The notes below the pieces were generated by a model. The model made no database searches. It had not been told where the DNA came from and worked only from the letters and a program-made list of their open reading frames with translations. The translations under genes and the position numbers were made by a program. From Xiheimicrobium sp052034585 (GTDB lineage: Bacteria; Myxococcota; Myxococcia; Myxococcales; Myxococcaceae), in assembly GCA_052034585.1 (NCBI GenBank), contig JBPOIJ010000017.1:145035-209034 (forward strand): a DNA stretch of 64,000 nt, given 5' to 3'. Below are positions 57,411-64,000 of the stretch, piece by piece; position 1 is the stretch's first letter; every line of letters starts with the position of its first letter.

Positions 57411-58463
57411 TCAGCGTGGCGCGCGATGCACGACGATGCGGTGCACCTGGTTCGGATCGCCCGTCTGGGTCGCGACCGAGATCGTCGACTCGGTGGCCAG
57501 CCCGCTGGCCCAGCCCGAGGTCACCTCATCGGGCACGAAGCGGCGGCGTTCGCCAGTGAGCTCGAGCTTGGGGCCCAGGCGAAAACGGTGGAGGTGCCCT
57601 GGCCACTCCGCGCCCCTCGTCTGATCGCCGACGATCAGATCGAACCCACCTCCGGGACGAACGAAGAGGAAGGGAACCAGGAGCGAGGCGACGTCGAGTC
57701 CGCGTGCCGTCGCGATGATCTTCGAGTCCGGTTCGCCGGCGGCGGGGAATCGGGTCACCCGCACGGGAGACTCGCCGTCCTCCGAGCCGGTCGTCGCCAC
57801 CACGATCTCGCGCCCGCTCACCACCACCGACGAGTCGATGACCTGACCGACCAGGGGACGAGCCGAGACCCTTCCGTCGGGATCGAGCGAGAGCAGCCGA
57901 GCGCCTTGGGGCGTGGAGGCGGCGACCAGCCAACCGCCGTTGCCCCAGACGGGCGGTGACGGAAACGAGCCACCCTCGACGAGGGTGAGGGTGACGGGCG
58001 GCGCAGTCGGGAAGGCGCGAGTGACCCGCAGCTCGCCGCCGCAGCCGAAGGCCAGCAGCCACTCCTCGCGCGCACCGCTCCAGCCAAGCTGAAACCGCCC
58101 ATCGCCTCCGCAGCCGCTCGACGAGGGCACCTCGAGCTGCTTCACCTTGGCGGTCGGTGCAGACGGTACCCGGGCGAAGACGAGCTGGCCCGACGGGTTC
58201 GCCGCAAGGACGCCCCAGGCCTCGAGCTCAGGTGCCCACGCGATCTTGGCGGACAAGCCCGACTCGAGCACGGTGCGTGGCGCGCCGACTTGTTTGCCCG
58301 AGCGATCGAGCAACAGCAGCTGGGTCGGCCCGTCGGACTTCGGCAGGAGCAGCGCGAGCGTTCCGTTCGGGCCAGCCGCGACCTGGGGCGGATGCGAGCC
58401 ACGCGGTGCTTCGATCGAGAAGAGCGGCTGACTGGCGAGCAGACAGAGAACGATGGCGTGCAC
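57411..58463 (-). CDS. Secreted protein with repeated beta-strand pattern
   Basis: This 350-residue protein starts at GTG with a short signal (VHAIVLCLLASQPLFS). The mature part consists of ~6 segments of about 45-50 residues such as VAAGPNGTLALLLP, GLSAKIAWAPELEAWGVL, WGNGGWLVAASTPQGARLL and VSGREIVVATTGSEDG, an arrangement of a beta-propeller. Two cysteines (CGGDGRF, CGGELRV). AGAGGA lies 7 nt before the start. No homologue is recognised and no catalytic motif. Orphan between tsaD and the receiver protein. Confidence 0.65.
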   Translation of the reverse strand: MHAIVLCLLASQPLFSIEAPRGSHPPQVAAGPNGTLALLLPKSDGPTQLLLLDRSGKQVGAPRTVLESGLSAKIAWAPELEAWGVLAANPSGQLVFARVPSAPTAKVKQLEVPSSSGCGGDGRFQLGWSGAREEWLLAFGCGGELRVTRAFPTAPPVTLTLVEGGSFPSPPVWGNGGWLVAASTPQGARLLSLDPDGRVSARPLVGQVIDSSVVVSGREIVVATTGSEDGESPVRVTRFPAAGEPDSKIIATARGLDVASLLVPFLFVRPGGGFDLIVGDQTRGAEWPGHLHRFRLGPKLELTGERRRFVPDEVTSGWASGLATESTISVATQTGDPNQVHRIVVHRAPR

Positions 58464-58544
58464 GGCTGATCCTCTCGGTTCCGACGGGAGGTGAGGCGCG
58501 CGGAACGGTGGGCCGGTTCCCTCTGGTGGTCAGCGTCGCGCCGA

Positions 58545-61508
58545 TCAGGGAATGCCCTGGAGCGCCGCGCGCACTTCGTCGGCTTGGGGGCCCTTGGGGG
58601 TGAGCTCGAGGAACTTGCGGTAGGGCGCCTTCGCCTCGGCGTCACGCCCGAGGTTCTGCAAGGCGATGCCGAGCGCGAGCCAGGCGCGCGCGTTGGCGGG
58701 GTCGCTCTTCGTCGCTTCCTTGAGGTGGGGAATCGCCTCGCGGAACCCGGTCTCGGAGAAGACGAGTGAGATGCCGAGCCCCGTACGCGCCTCGGGATCG
58801 GTCGGGCGATCTTTCGCGGCCTTGCGGAACGCCTGGACGGCCTTGTTCCACTTCTCGGCGACGATGGCGGCCTTCCCGTCTTGGATCAGCTGATCGTACT
58901 CCGCGTCCGACAGGGTGCCGCCTGCGGGCGCGCCTGCATCGGCGACTGCGACGGGCTCGGCCGAGGAGCCTGCGTCCTTCGACGGCTTCACGCCCGCGTC
59001 GACGACGACAGGAGGACCCACGGCGCCTGCGTCGATCGGCGAGCGGCCCGCGTCGACCGAACCCTGCCCCGCGTCGACCACCGGCTGACCGGCATCGACG
59101 ATCTTCCCCGCATCGGCTGGCTCCGACCCGGCGTCATCGATCACCTCGAGGGGTGGTTGCGGCTCGATCGCGACGAGGGCGCCGGCGTCTTCCTCGGGGC
59201 CGCCAGCGTCTTCGACGATCACCATGGGCGGGGTCACCGTCGGGCCGCCGGCGTCGGCGCCCTGGGGCTCGTCTTCGCCGCTCATCACGATGATGGTGCC
59301 GACGATTCCGGCGAGGAGCCCGAGCGCCACCACGATGGGCAGCGCCTTCGAACGCTGGGGAACCGGGTTCTCACCCGTGAAGGGTTGCGAGTTCTGGCCT
59401 TCCGAGTCGTCGAAGAACGCGTCTTCCGGCTCGGGGTTGATGCGCGCGATCGGAACGGCCTTCGCCGGGGCTGGGGCGGGAACCGGCGGAAGCTGCGGCG
59501 TGGGCGAGGGGAACTGGGGCGCCGGAGTGGTGGTGGTGAGCGGCGGCGGGCGTGGTGGCGACAACGCCGGGGCAGCAGGCTGCGCGGCGATGGGGCGCGC
59601 GACGGGCGCCGGCGGGAGCGGAGGCGGGGACGGAGGAGAGAGTGAAGGAACCGGAGCCGGTGGCAAGGGCAGCGGTGGAGGCGCAGCCACGCCGCGCGGG
59701 GTCCCTGGCGGCGGGGTTGGCGGCGTCGAGTGCGGGCTGGGGAGCGGACCGCGCAGGGCGCTCACCGGCACCGGCGTCGGCGCCGAAGAGAAGCGCTCAT
59801 CGGAGAGCGGCTCGACGGGCAGGGTGACCGCCTCCATCGGCCCGGGAGTCGGAATCGCGGCCTGCGGAGCCGCTGCGAGTGGCGGCTGGGCGAGCGGCGG
59901 GAGGGCGAATCGTTCCTTGGCGGCGCCACCAAACACCGGAGGATTTCCGGGCGGCGGCGCGGGCGACGGGACGGGCGTCGGGAGGTGGGGTTTGTTCCAC
60001 CCCGTCATCGGAGCCCACGTCGAGCTCGCCTCGAGCCCGTCGTTGTCGACGGAGGACCACTTCTCGAGCAGCGAGGTGCGCGCCTTTTCCAACTCGGTCG
60101 GCGCTCGCTCGACGAGGAACTGCGAGGCCTGCGCTTCGTCGACGGGGGCGGGCTCGGGGGCCGGGGCGACGCTCTGCCCGAGCATTCTGGCCTTCGCTTC
60201 GAAATGCACGACCGGCACCGGCGGCTTCGGCGGCTCGGCTGGTGCGGGCGCGCGGGAGCCCGAAGAGGAAGAGCGAACGGGCGCGATGGGAGGCGGCGCT
60301 GGAGCGATGGCCGTCGCCGGCACTGGCGGAGGCACTGGGTCGAGCTCGATCGCCAGCTCCGCAGGTTCCTCGACACCCAGCGGGGGCAGCTCGGGCTCGG
60401 CGCTCTCCACCTGTTGGGCGACGGTCGGTGGGCTCGCGGCAGGCGGCATCGGCTGGGTCGGCGTGACGCTCGGGCTCGCCGGAGCGGGCTCTCCACCAGC
60501 GGGGTTCGGGCCGGTGTTGAGCCATTCCTCGATGCCGGGCTTGCGTTGGCGATCGGCGGCCGCCGGTGGCATTCCCACCTCGCGAATGAGCCCCTCGAAG
60601 TAGAGCTTGGAGATGATGCCGAGCGCGGCGAGATCCTCGAAGTCCGAATCCTCGACGACCCGCTGCAGGCTCCGGCGCCCGTCGAAGAGCCGCAAGAGCC
60701 CGTTCACCTCGTCCGGGATCTCGGCGAGCCGATCGGCGAGCGACTGATAGTCGAGCTCGAACACCGTCTCGAGCGGAGGCAGCTGCTCGAGCATGCGGCC
60801 CCATTCGTCGAGCCTCCGCATGCCTTCCATCAACAGGCCCTGGGTCGACACCTCGATGCGCTCGGCGCGCTCGACCGCCGCGAACGACACCTCGAACTGC
60901 CCCTCGAAGGTGTTCAGCATTCGGTAGAACGCGTTCTCTCCGCGCAGCCGGCCGAGCTCGGCGTCGATGACCCGGCCTTCCTTGAAGTACACGGTGCCCT
61001 GGCGATCGCCGAGGATCTGGATGGTGCCCGTCTTCCGCCCGATCTCGAAGGTCTGCACGAGATCGACGACGCCCATGTCCGAGAGGTTTCCGGTGAAGCC
61101 GGCGCGCTGTTCCTTCTTCTCGATGCGCTCCTTCTCCACCTTGGCGAGGATCATCCGCACGCGGGTGACGACCTCTTTGATGTAGATGGGCTTGGTCAGG
61201 TAGTCCTCGGCGCCGGTCTCGAGGCCCTTCACCTTCGACTCCACCGACTTCTGGCTGGTGAGGAAGACGAAGGGAATGTGCCGGAACCGATCGTCGCTCT
61301 TGAGGACCTTGCACAGCTCGAAGCCGTCCATCTCCGGCATGCGCGTCTCGGACAGCACGAGATCGGGCGTGCTGATCTGCACCTTGTCGAGCGCGTCCTT
61401 CCCGTGAATCGCGGTGGTGACTTGGAAGCCAGCCTTCTTCAGGCTCACCTCCATCACGCGAAGGCTCTTCGCGTCACCATCGACCAACAAGAGGTGCTGC
61501 TTCGCCAC
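58545..61508 (-). CDS. Receiver-DUF4388-TPR membrane protein with Glu at phospho-site
   Basis: This 987-residue protein. N-terminal receiver domain (4-120): acidic pocket D10/D12, but the phosphoacceptor is E54 (LVLSETRMPEMDG instead of the usual Asp), with T84 and K106 intact. DUF4388/PATAN-type domain (~135-245; TGTIQILGDRQGTVYFKEGRVIDAELG) follows, then a long Pro-rich region (~330-710) and one transmembrane helix (~725-745, LPIVVALGLLAGIVGTIIVM). The periplasmic part has a VDAG-rich linker and a C-terminal TPR segment (~890-987, NKAVQAFRKAAKDRPTDPEA). The start is a GTG. A promoter with TTGACA lies in the divergent gap. Confidence 0.88.
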   Translation of the reverse strand: MAKQHLLLVDGDAKSLRVMEVSLKKAGFQVTTAIHGKDALDKVQISTPDLVLSETRMPEMDGFELCKVLKSDDRFRHIPFVFLTSQKSVESKVKGLETGAEDYLTKPIYIKEVVTRVRMILAKVEKERIEKKEQRAGFTGNLSDMGVVDLVQTFEIGRKTGTIQILGDRQGTVYFKEGRVIDAELGRLRGENAFYRMLNTFEGQFEVSFAAVERAERIEVSTQGLLMEGMRRLDEWGRMLEQLPPLETVFELDYQSLADRLAEIPDEVNGLLRLFDGRRSLQRVVEDSDFEDLAALGIISKLYFEGLIREVGMPPAAADRQRKPGIEEWLNTGPNPAGGEPAPASPSVTPTQPMPPAASPPTVAQQVESAEPELPPLGVEEPAELAIELDPVPPPVPATAIAPAPPPIAPVRSSSSGSRAPAPAEPPKPPVPVVHFEAKARMLGQSVAPAPEPAPVDEAQASQFLVERAPTELEKARTSLLEKWSSVDNDGLEASSTWAPMTGWNKPHLPTPVPSPAPPPGNPPVFGGAAKERFALPPLAQPPLAAAPQAAIPTPGPMEAVTLPVEPLSDERFSSAPTPVPVSALRGPLPSPHSTPPTPPPGTPRGVAAPPPLPLPPAPVPSLSPPSPPPLPPAPVARPIAAQPAAPALSPPRPPPLTTTTPAPQFPSPTPQLPPVPAPAPAKAVPIARINPEPEDAFFDDSEGQNSQPFTGENPVPQRSKALPIVVALGLLAGIVGTIIVMSGEDEPQGADAGGPTVTPPMVIVEDAGGPEEDAGALVAIEPQPPLEVIDDAGSEPADAGKIVDAGQPVVDAGQGSVDAGRSPIDAGAVGPPVVVDAGVKPSKDAGSSAEPVAVADAGAPAGGTLSDAEYDQLIQDGKAAIVAEKWNKAVQAFRKAAKDRPTDPEARTGLGISLVFSETGFREAIPHLKEATKSDPANARAWLALGIALQNLGRDAEAKAPYRKFLELTPKGPQADEVRAALQGIP

Positions 61509-61550
61509 GGGATCCGTCCCTTTCGGCCACCAAAGTCAAAAAGTCGCGGA

Positions 61551-61579
61551 ATGTTTGGCCTTGCAAGGCGGAGTGTCAA
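61551..61579 (-). promoter_or_regulatory. Promoter TTGACA-N17-AAACAT for the receiver-TPR gene
   Basis: Perfect -35 TTGACA, 17-bp spacer, weaker -10 AAACAT. Leaves a leader of about 36 nt with AAAGGGA before the GTG start. It overlaps the plus-strand promoter of the PilZ gene. Confidence 0.4.
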
Positions 61580-61589
61580 CGTTTCGAAT
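61561..61589 (+). promoter_or_regulatory. Promoter TTGCAA-N17-TCGAAT for the PilZ gene
   Basis: TTGCAA and TCGAAT are 17 bp apart; the -10 ends 6 nt before the ATG, giving a leaderless start. It overlaps the TTGACA promoter of the opposite strand, so the two genes may exclude each other. Confidence 0.45.
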
Positions 61590-61595
61590 GCGATC

Positions 61596-61925
61596 ATGAA
61601 CTCGGATCAGCGCCGGTTCGAACGCAAGGCCCTGACGGTGCAGTTTCACGCGAAGGACGCGCAGGGCGTGGGGCAGCTGATCTTCGAGTCGGCGGATCTC
61701 TCGACGGGCGGCACCTTCCTCAAGAGCGATCTCTTACTCGAGGCAGGCGAGGCGTTGGCGCTCGAGTTTCCGATCCTCGAGGGGCGGGTGATTCGCGCTC
61801 AGGCGCGGGTCGCCTGGGTGCGGCGGTTTCCCCAGGCGCGCGAGGTCGCAGGAATGGGAGTGGAGTTCACCGCGATGCAGGACGGTGATCGCGAGGCGCT
61901 GGCGACGTTTCTGGCTCGGACCTGA
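61596..61925 (+). CDS. PilZ-domain protein (TIGR02266-like)
   Basis: This 109-residue protein fits the short myxobacterial PilZ group: RRFERKALTVQFHA carries the R-x-x-x-R type N-terminal motif (RRFER), and DLSTGGTFLKSD is the (D/N)-x-S-x-x-G motif for c-di-GMP binding. LEFPILEGRVIRAQARVAWVR and GMGVEFTAM complete the barrel. Binds c-di-GMP. Divergent from the receiver-TPR gene and convergent with the J-domain gene, 14 bp apart. Its partner is unknown. Confidence 0.9.
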   Translation: MNSDQRRFERKALTVQFHAKDAQGVGQLIFESADLSTGGTFLKSDLLLEAGEALALEFPILEGRVIRAQARVAWVRRFPQAREVAGMGVEFTAMQDGDREALATFLART

Positions 61926-61939
61926 CGAGCGGGCGTCCC

Positions 61940-64000
61940 TCAGCCGAAGATCCCGCCGCCCTTCTTGCCGGTCTCCTTCTTGCGGCGCATGTCGATCAGG
62001 CGGAGTTCCTGGCTGGCCTCGAGGTGGCGCGGGTTGACCCGCACGGCCTCACGGAAGTGCTTCTCGGCCCGGGCCATGTCGCCCTCGACGCGAGCGATGA
62101 CGCCGAGCTGGTAGTGCGCCCGATCGCAGTTCGGATCGATGGTGAGCGCCTTCTGCATCATCGCGCGGGCGTTGCCGCCTTCGGGCTTGCGAGCGGGATC
62201 CATGTAGATCGCCCAGGCCTGCGCGGCGAGCGAGGTGGCCGCCTTGTCGAGCGCGTGCGCTCGCGCGAAGTGATCCTCGGCTTGGCGGTAGTCGCGCTTC
62301 TTGAAGAAGACCTCGGCCATCTTGAAGAGATCGCCGGCCTGAGTGGCGGTGATGCCCGACGGGCTGGAAGGCGTCGCGGCGCGAAGCTTCGCGGTCAGGT
62401 TCGCGAGGTAGGTCGCGCGTCGATCGTCGTCGTAGAGGGTCTCGTACGCGTCGCGAATGCCCTCGAAGACCGCCGACATCTTCTGCGCGAGCTGGGGCAG
62501 CGAGGGCGGGAGCCGATCAGGGTGGAAGGTCTTGGCGAGGTTGAGGAAGGCGGCCTTCACCTGATCGCGGCTCGCCCCGGGTTGGAGACCGAGGGTCGCG
62601 TAGTGCTCCTTCTTCTTGAGTCCCTCGAAGCGGGCTTCGATCTGCGCAGCGAGCTGCTGTTCCAGGGGAGTGGGCGCGGGAGCGGCGACGCCAGAGCCGC
62701 GGGCGACGGGCGGAGGCCGAGCTGGAGAGGCGGCGGGGACTGGCGCTGGAGTCGGGCGCGCGGTGGGAGGCGCACTCCCGAGGCTCTCCATGGCGCGGCG
62801 CAGGAGCTTCTGGCGGCGGAGCTTCGCGGCTTCGGCGGGGTCGCTCGGATCGCCCAAGTCGTCCTCCTGTTGTCTCTGCGGCACGGGTGAAGGCGAGGCG
62901 AGTTCGGCTTCGATGATGGGCTCGACCGGCGCGGTGAGCGGCATCGGCGCGCGTGCAGGTTGGCCGACGAGGGCCTCGAGGCTGGTGTCGACGCGACGGA
63001 GCGCCTCCTCGAACGACGCCGAGTTGCCAGGTGCTGGCTCGGCGCGCGAGGCGGGATCGACCATCTTCCACAGGTCGACGTCGTCTGACTGTTGGTTCTT
63101 TCCGAAGACGAGGGGACGCGGAGAGGACGCGCGCGGCGGGGGGGGAAGCGGCGGCGGCGGTGCGATGGGCGGCAGGCCGGGGTCGGTCTTCTCGTCGCCA
63201 CGCCGGGTGGGCTGGGGAGGAGGCTCGCTGGGTGACACCGAGCGCTTGAGCGCCTCGTTCATCTGCCGGAGCAGGTCTTGCTGCTTGCGGTGCGCCTCGA
63301 CGAGCTCGCGATCGTCGGAGCCACCACCCACCGCTTCCTGCATCGGTCGGGGAGTGAGGCCGCTGGGCGAGGAACGAGGTGGCTGGGCGAAAGTGCTGGT
63401 GACGAACTCCGCGCGGGAGCGTTCCTCGGCGAGGCGAGCATGTTTGGCACGTTCGGCGCGGGCGAGGAGCTCGGCCTCTTCACGCTCGGCGGCCTCCCGG
63501 GCCTCCTCTTCGGCGAGGAGCCGCCTGGCATCGGCGATACGGGCAGCCTCCTCCGCACGTTGCTGGGCGGCGAGGCGATCGACGAGGGCAGCCTGCTCGC
63601 GCTCTTCTTCCTCGGCGTGACGGCGGCGGGCGGCGAGGCGCTCCTCTTCCTCGGAGCGGGTGCGCTCGTCTTCAGCGTCGAGCTTTCGGCGAATGCCGCT
63701 CTCGGTGAGCGGCTTGGCTTCGGCGGCGCGAAGCTCCTCGGCCAGGCGAGCCTGTTCGGCGAGGCGCGCTTGTTCGGCACGGCGCGCCATCTCTGCGAGT
63801 CGAGCCCTCTCTGCGAGTCGAGCCTCTTCGGCGAGTCGAGCCTCCTCTGCGAGTCGAGCCTCTTCGGCGAGTCGAGCCTCTTCAGCGAGTCGAGCCTCTT
63901 CGGCGAGTCGAGCTTCTTCTGCGAGTCGAGCCTCCTCGGCGAGTCGAGCCTCTTCTGCGAGTCGAGCCTCTTCAGCGAGTCGAGCCTCTTCCGCGAGTCG
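61940..64000 (-). CDS. J-domain/TPR protein with long charged helical repeat region, 5' end outside window
   Basis: The 3' 686 residues are visible; the start lies beyond the window. From the visible N-terminus: ~70 residues of A-E-E-A-R-L repeats, then a charged, Glu/Arg/Ala-rich region (~70-200) predicted to be a single stable helix or coiled coil. A Pro-rich linker (~220-450) follows. A J-domain has HPD (FHPDRLPPSL) in LKKKEHYATLGLQPGASRDQVKAAF (given as KKKEHYATLGLQPGAS). The C-terminal TPR region (EVFFKKRDYRQAEDHFARAH, AEKHFREAVRVNPRHLEASQ) ends with a GKKGGGIFG tail. The HPD is intact, so stimulation of a DnaK-type ATPase is possible. Confidence 0.85.
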   Translation of the reverse strand, partial: RLAEEARLAEEARLAEEARLAEEARLAEEARLAEEARLAEEARLAEEARLAEEARLAEEARLAERARLAEMARRAEQARLAEQARLAEELRAAEAKPLTESGIRRKLDAEDERTRSEEEERLAARRRHAEEEEREQAALVDRLAAQQRAEEAARIADARRLLAEEEAREAAEREEAELLARAERAKHARLAEERSRAEFVTSTFAQPPRSSPSGLTPRPMQEAVGGGSDDRELVEAHRKQQDLLRQMNEALKRSVSPSEPPPQPTRRGDEKTDPGLPPIAPPPPLPPPPRASSPRPLVFGKNQQSDDVDLWKMVDPASRAEPAPGNSASFEEALRRVDTSLEALVGQPARAPMPLTAPVEPIIEAELASPSPVPQRQQEDDLGDPSDPAEAAKLRRQKLLRRAMESLGSAPPTARPTPAPVPAASPARPPPVARGSGVAAPAPTPLEQQLAAQIEARFEGLKKKEHYATLGLQPGASRDQVKAAFLNLAKTFHPDRLPPSLPQLAQKMSAVFEGIRDAYETLYDDDRRATYLANLTAKLRAATPSSPSGITATQAGDLFKMAEVFFKKRDYRQAEDHFARAHALDKAATSLAAQAWAIYMDPARKPEGGNARAMMQKALTIDPNCDRAHYQLGVIARVEGDMARAEKHFREAVRVNPRHLEASQELRLIDMRRKKETGKKGGGIFG
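63795..64000 (-). repeat. 18-bp tandem repeat within the J-domain protein gene
   Basis: Eleven complete units of 18 bp with a twelfth cut by the window end. Each unit encodes A-E-E-A-R-L. Differences between copies fall almost entirely at third codon positions; one Arg replaces Glu in the 3'-most copy. The array length in the whole gene is unknown. Confidence 0.9.

Noticed and set aside
1..64000. tRNA, rRNA, tmRNA, CRISPR arrays, insertion sequences or prophage
   Set aside because: No cloverleaf-like element was found in the short intergenic gaps, no spaced repeats of CRISPR type, and no transposase, integrase or phage structural motif in any frame.

Overview
The window is a chromosomal segment of a high-GC Gram-negative bacterium, most likely a member of Myxococcota related to the Archangiaceae/Myxococcaceae. 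The evidence is cumulative: many secreted lipoproteins with Cys-rich repeats, 'DAG' stretches and Gly-Gly-Ser-Ala linkers; a TIGR02996/leucine-rich protein; a DUF2330 protein ending in an AgmX/PglI-type domain; FHA-GGDEF, PilZ, receiver-DUF4388-TPR and J-domain/TPR proteins; eukaryote-like Ser/Thr kinases; and several ECF sigma factors. I see no rRNA, tRNA, CRISPR array, insertion sequence or phage gene. Genes are tightly packed: no gap exceeds about 270 bp.

Layout. (1) 1-364: 3' end of an Rsm22-like gene. (2) 8109 down to 366 (minus): a probable seven-gene operon with an ECF sigma factor, a membrane anti-sigma-like DUF4384 protein, an exported caspase-like protein with an EF-hand loop, and four surface lipoproteins (two NHL propellers, two Cys-rich propeller proteins). 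Neighbours overlap or nearly touch. This is the best candidate for an undescribed system. (3) 8.2-13.6 kb: an alpha/beta hydrolase, a leucine-rich protein, a second ECF sigma/FecR anti-sigma pair and a divergent Cys-rich lipoprotein followed by a strong terminator. (4) 13.7-21.4 kb: M20 peptidase, STAS-like protein, two methyltransferases with an Nfu scaffold protein, a double cyclic-nucleotide-binding protein, an outer-membrane protein and an FHA-diguanylate cyclase. (5) 21.6-33.7 kb: lipoproteins, a Tat-exported GMC dehydrogenase pair, a DUF2330-AgmX protein, GlgC, and a third ECF sigma factor with its membrane partner. (6) 33.8-47.1 kb: a PIG-V-like mannosyltransferase and O-antigen ligase-like protein, adenosine deaminase, a dihaem lipoprotein, GNAT, SspB-SmpB-PanC, a frameshifted peptidoglycan-binding protein, a GH31 glycosidase, PanB and a deoxynucleoside kinase. 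(7) 47.2-64 kb: small unknown genes, a methyltransferase-like protein, a large Gly-linker lipoprotein, a divergent pseudokinase/kinase pair, TsaD-RsmA, a receiver protein with Glu at the phospho-site, PilZ, and a J-domain/TPR protein whose 5' end runs off the window through an 18-bp tandem repeat.

Two features cut across the regions. First, many transcription units have a -10-like hexamer beginning exactly 12-13 nt before the start codon, often without a Shine-Dalgarno sequence, which predicts leaderless mRNAs. Second, regulatory output is spread over envelope-facing signalling parts (ECF sigma/anti-sigma, kinases, c-di-GMP and cNMP proteins) interleaved with secreted propeller and Cys-rich lipoproteins. 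This suggests a surface-sensing and predatory or social lifestyle, but that is an inference.
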